In this document: positions 63,917 through 64,000 of the stretch, one piece after another | How the letters are laid out: every line of letters starts with the position of its first letter | Position numbering within the stretch: position 1 is the stretch's first letter | Origin: Anisakis pegreffii | Taxonomy: Eukaryota; Nematoda; Chromadorea; Rhabditida; Anisakidae | Length of the DNA: 64,000 nucleotides | Assembly (NCBI GenBank): GCA_035041965.1 | Contig: JAPYMA010000079.1 | Coordinates: 62,001 to 126,000, forward strand | Direction: 5' to 3' | Notes under the pieces: model-generated | The model's database searches: none | Seen by the model: the letters and a program-made list of their open reading frames with translations, nothing else | Told to the model about the DNA's origin: nothing | Translations under genes and position numbers: made by a program

Positions 63917-64000
63917 GAAAGTTTAATTACAAGTTGCAGAATTTAATTACAAGCTGTAGACTTTGGTTACAAGTTGCAGAAAGTTTGATTACAAAATATT
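63917..64000 (+). repeat. Tandem repeat of about 21-22 bp running off the window
   Basis: Four imperfect units of the form (A)GTTTAATTACAAGTTGCAGA follow one another and continue past the window edge. The unit resembles part of the nematode SL1 leader, but no donor site or snRNA-like body follows any unit. Confidence 0.75.

Larger units (their letters stand above)
63163..64000. other. 5' flank of the G-alpha gene, repeats only
   Basis: It holds the second copy of the 61577-61655 repeat (63527-63621, with an extra partial GGATCAATAAGATAT unit at 63510-63530) and the 21-bp-type tandem repeat at the window end. No gene was seen. A TTCGAATCTC at 63293-63302 recalls a tRNA T-arm, but no tRNA fold could be drawn. 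Confidence 0.5.

Overview
The window looks like nematode nuclear DNA. It is AT-rich and gene-poor, with large intergenic stretches and small exons split by introns ending mostly in TTTCAG. It holds a cuticle collagen with the nematode-only N-terminal domain and a start codon one base after a splice acceptor, the usual look of a spliced-leader acceptor. The species cannot be named from this sequence.

Three genes can be modelled from start to stop with every splice phase matching. An enolase-phosphatase E1 of the methionine salvage pathway (28174-30455, +) has 5 exons and about 251 aa. A cuticle collagen (57037-59455, +) has 6 exons and about 389 aa. A G-protein alpha subunit (59734-63162, -) has 9 exons and about 384 aa. 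The collagen and the G-alpha gene converge, with 278 bp between stop codons. A fourth gene (47987-51770, +) also closes in phase over 4 exons. It encodes a 140-aa protein with a signal peptide, eight mature cysteines, a threonine-rich stalk and a C-terminal hydrophobic segment, and I do not recognise its family. A region of good exons at about 35.1-39.4 kb (+) seems to encode a cysteine-rich extracellular protein, but two exclusive reading models remain. Weaker exon candidates lie at 2.6 kb (+), 1.9-2.2 kb (-) and 12.4-12.8 kb (-).

Layout: 0-28 kb is mostly noncoding, with weak exon candidates and one possible structured RNA near 5.3 kb. At 28.2-30.5 kb lies the E1 gene. At 30.6-33.8 kb lies a cluster of duplicated and tandem units with GC-rich foldable elements. 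At 35-39.4 kb lie the cysteine-rich exons, with a strongly foldable RNA candidate at 36.7 kb. The stretch 39.4-48 kb is almost empty, 48-51.8 kb holds the small membrane protein, 51.8-57 kb is mostly empty, and 57-63.2 kb holds collagen and G-alpha.

Three copies of one non-autonomous hAT element are present. One is in E1 intron 1, one is just upstream of the collagen, and one is in G-alpha intron 1; only the last has intact terminal inverted repeats and an 8-bp target-site duplication. Two introns, one in E1 and one in the collagen, appear to use GC donors with the same hexamer. The E1 and the G-alpha both carry substitutions at residues that are normally catalytic.

All gene models were made by eye from splice signals, phase and family knowledge; no alignment or search was run.
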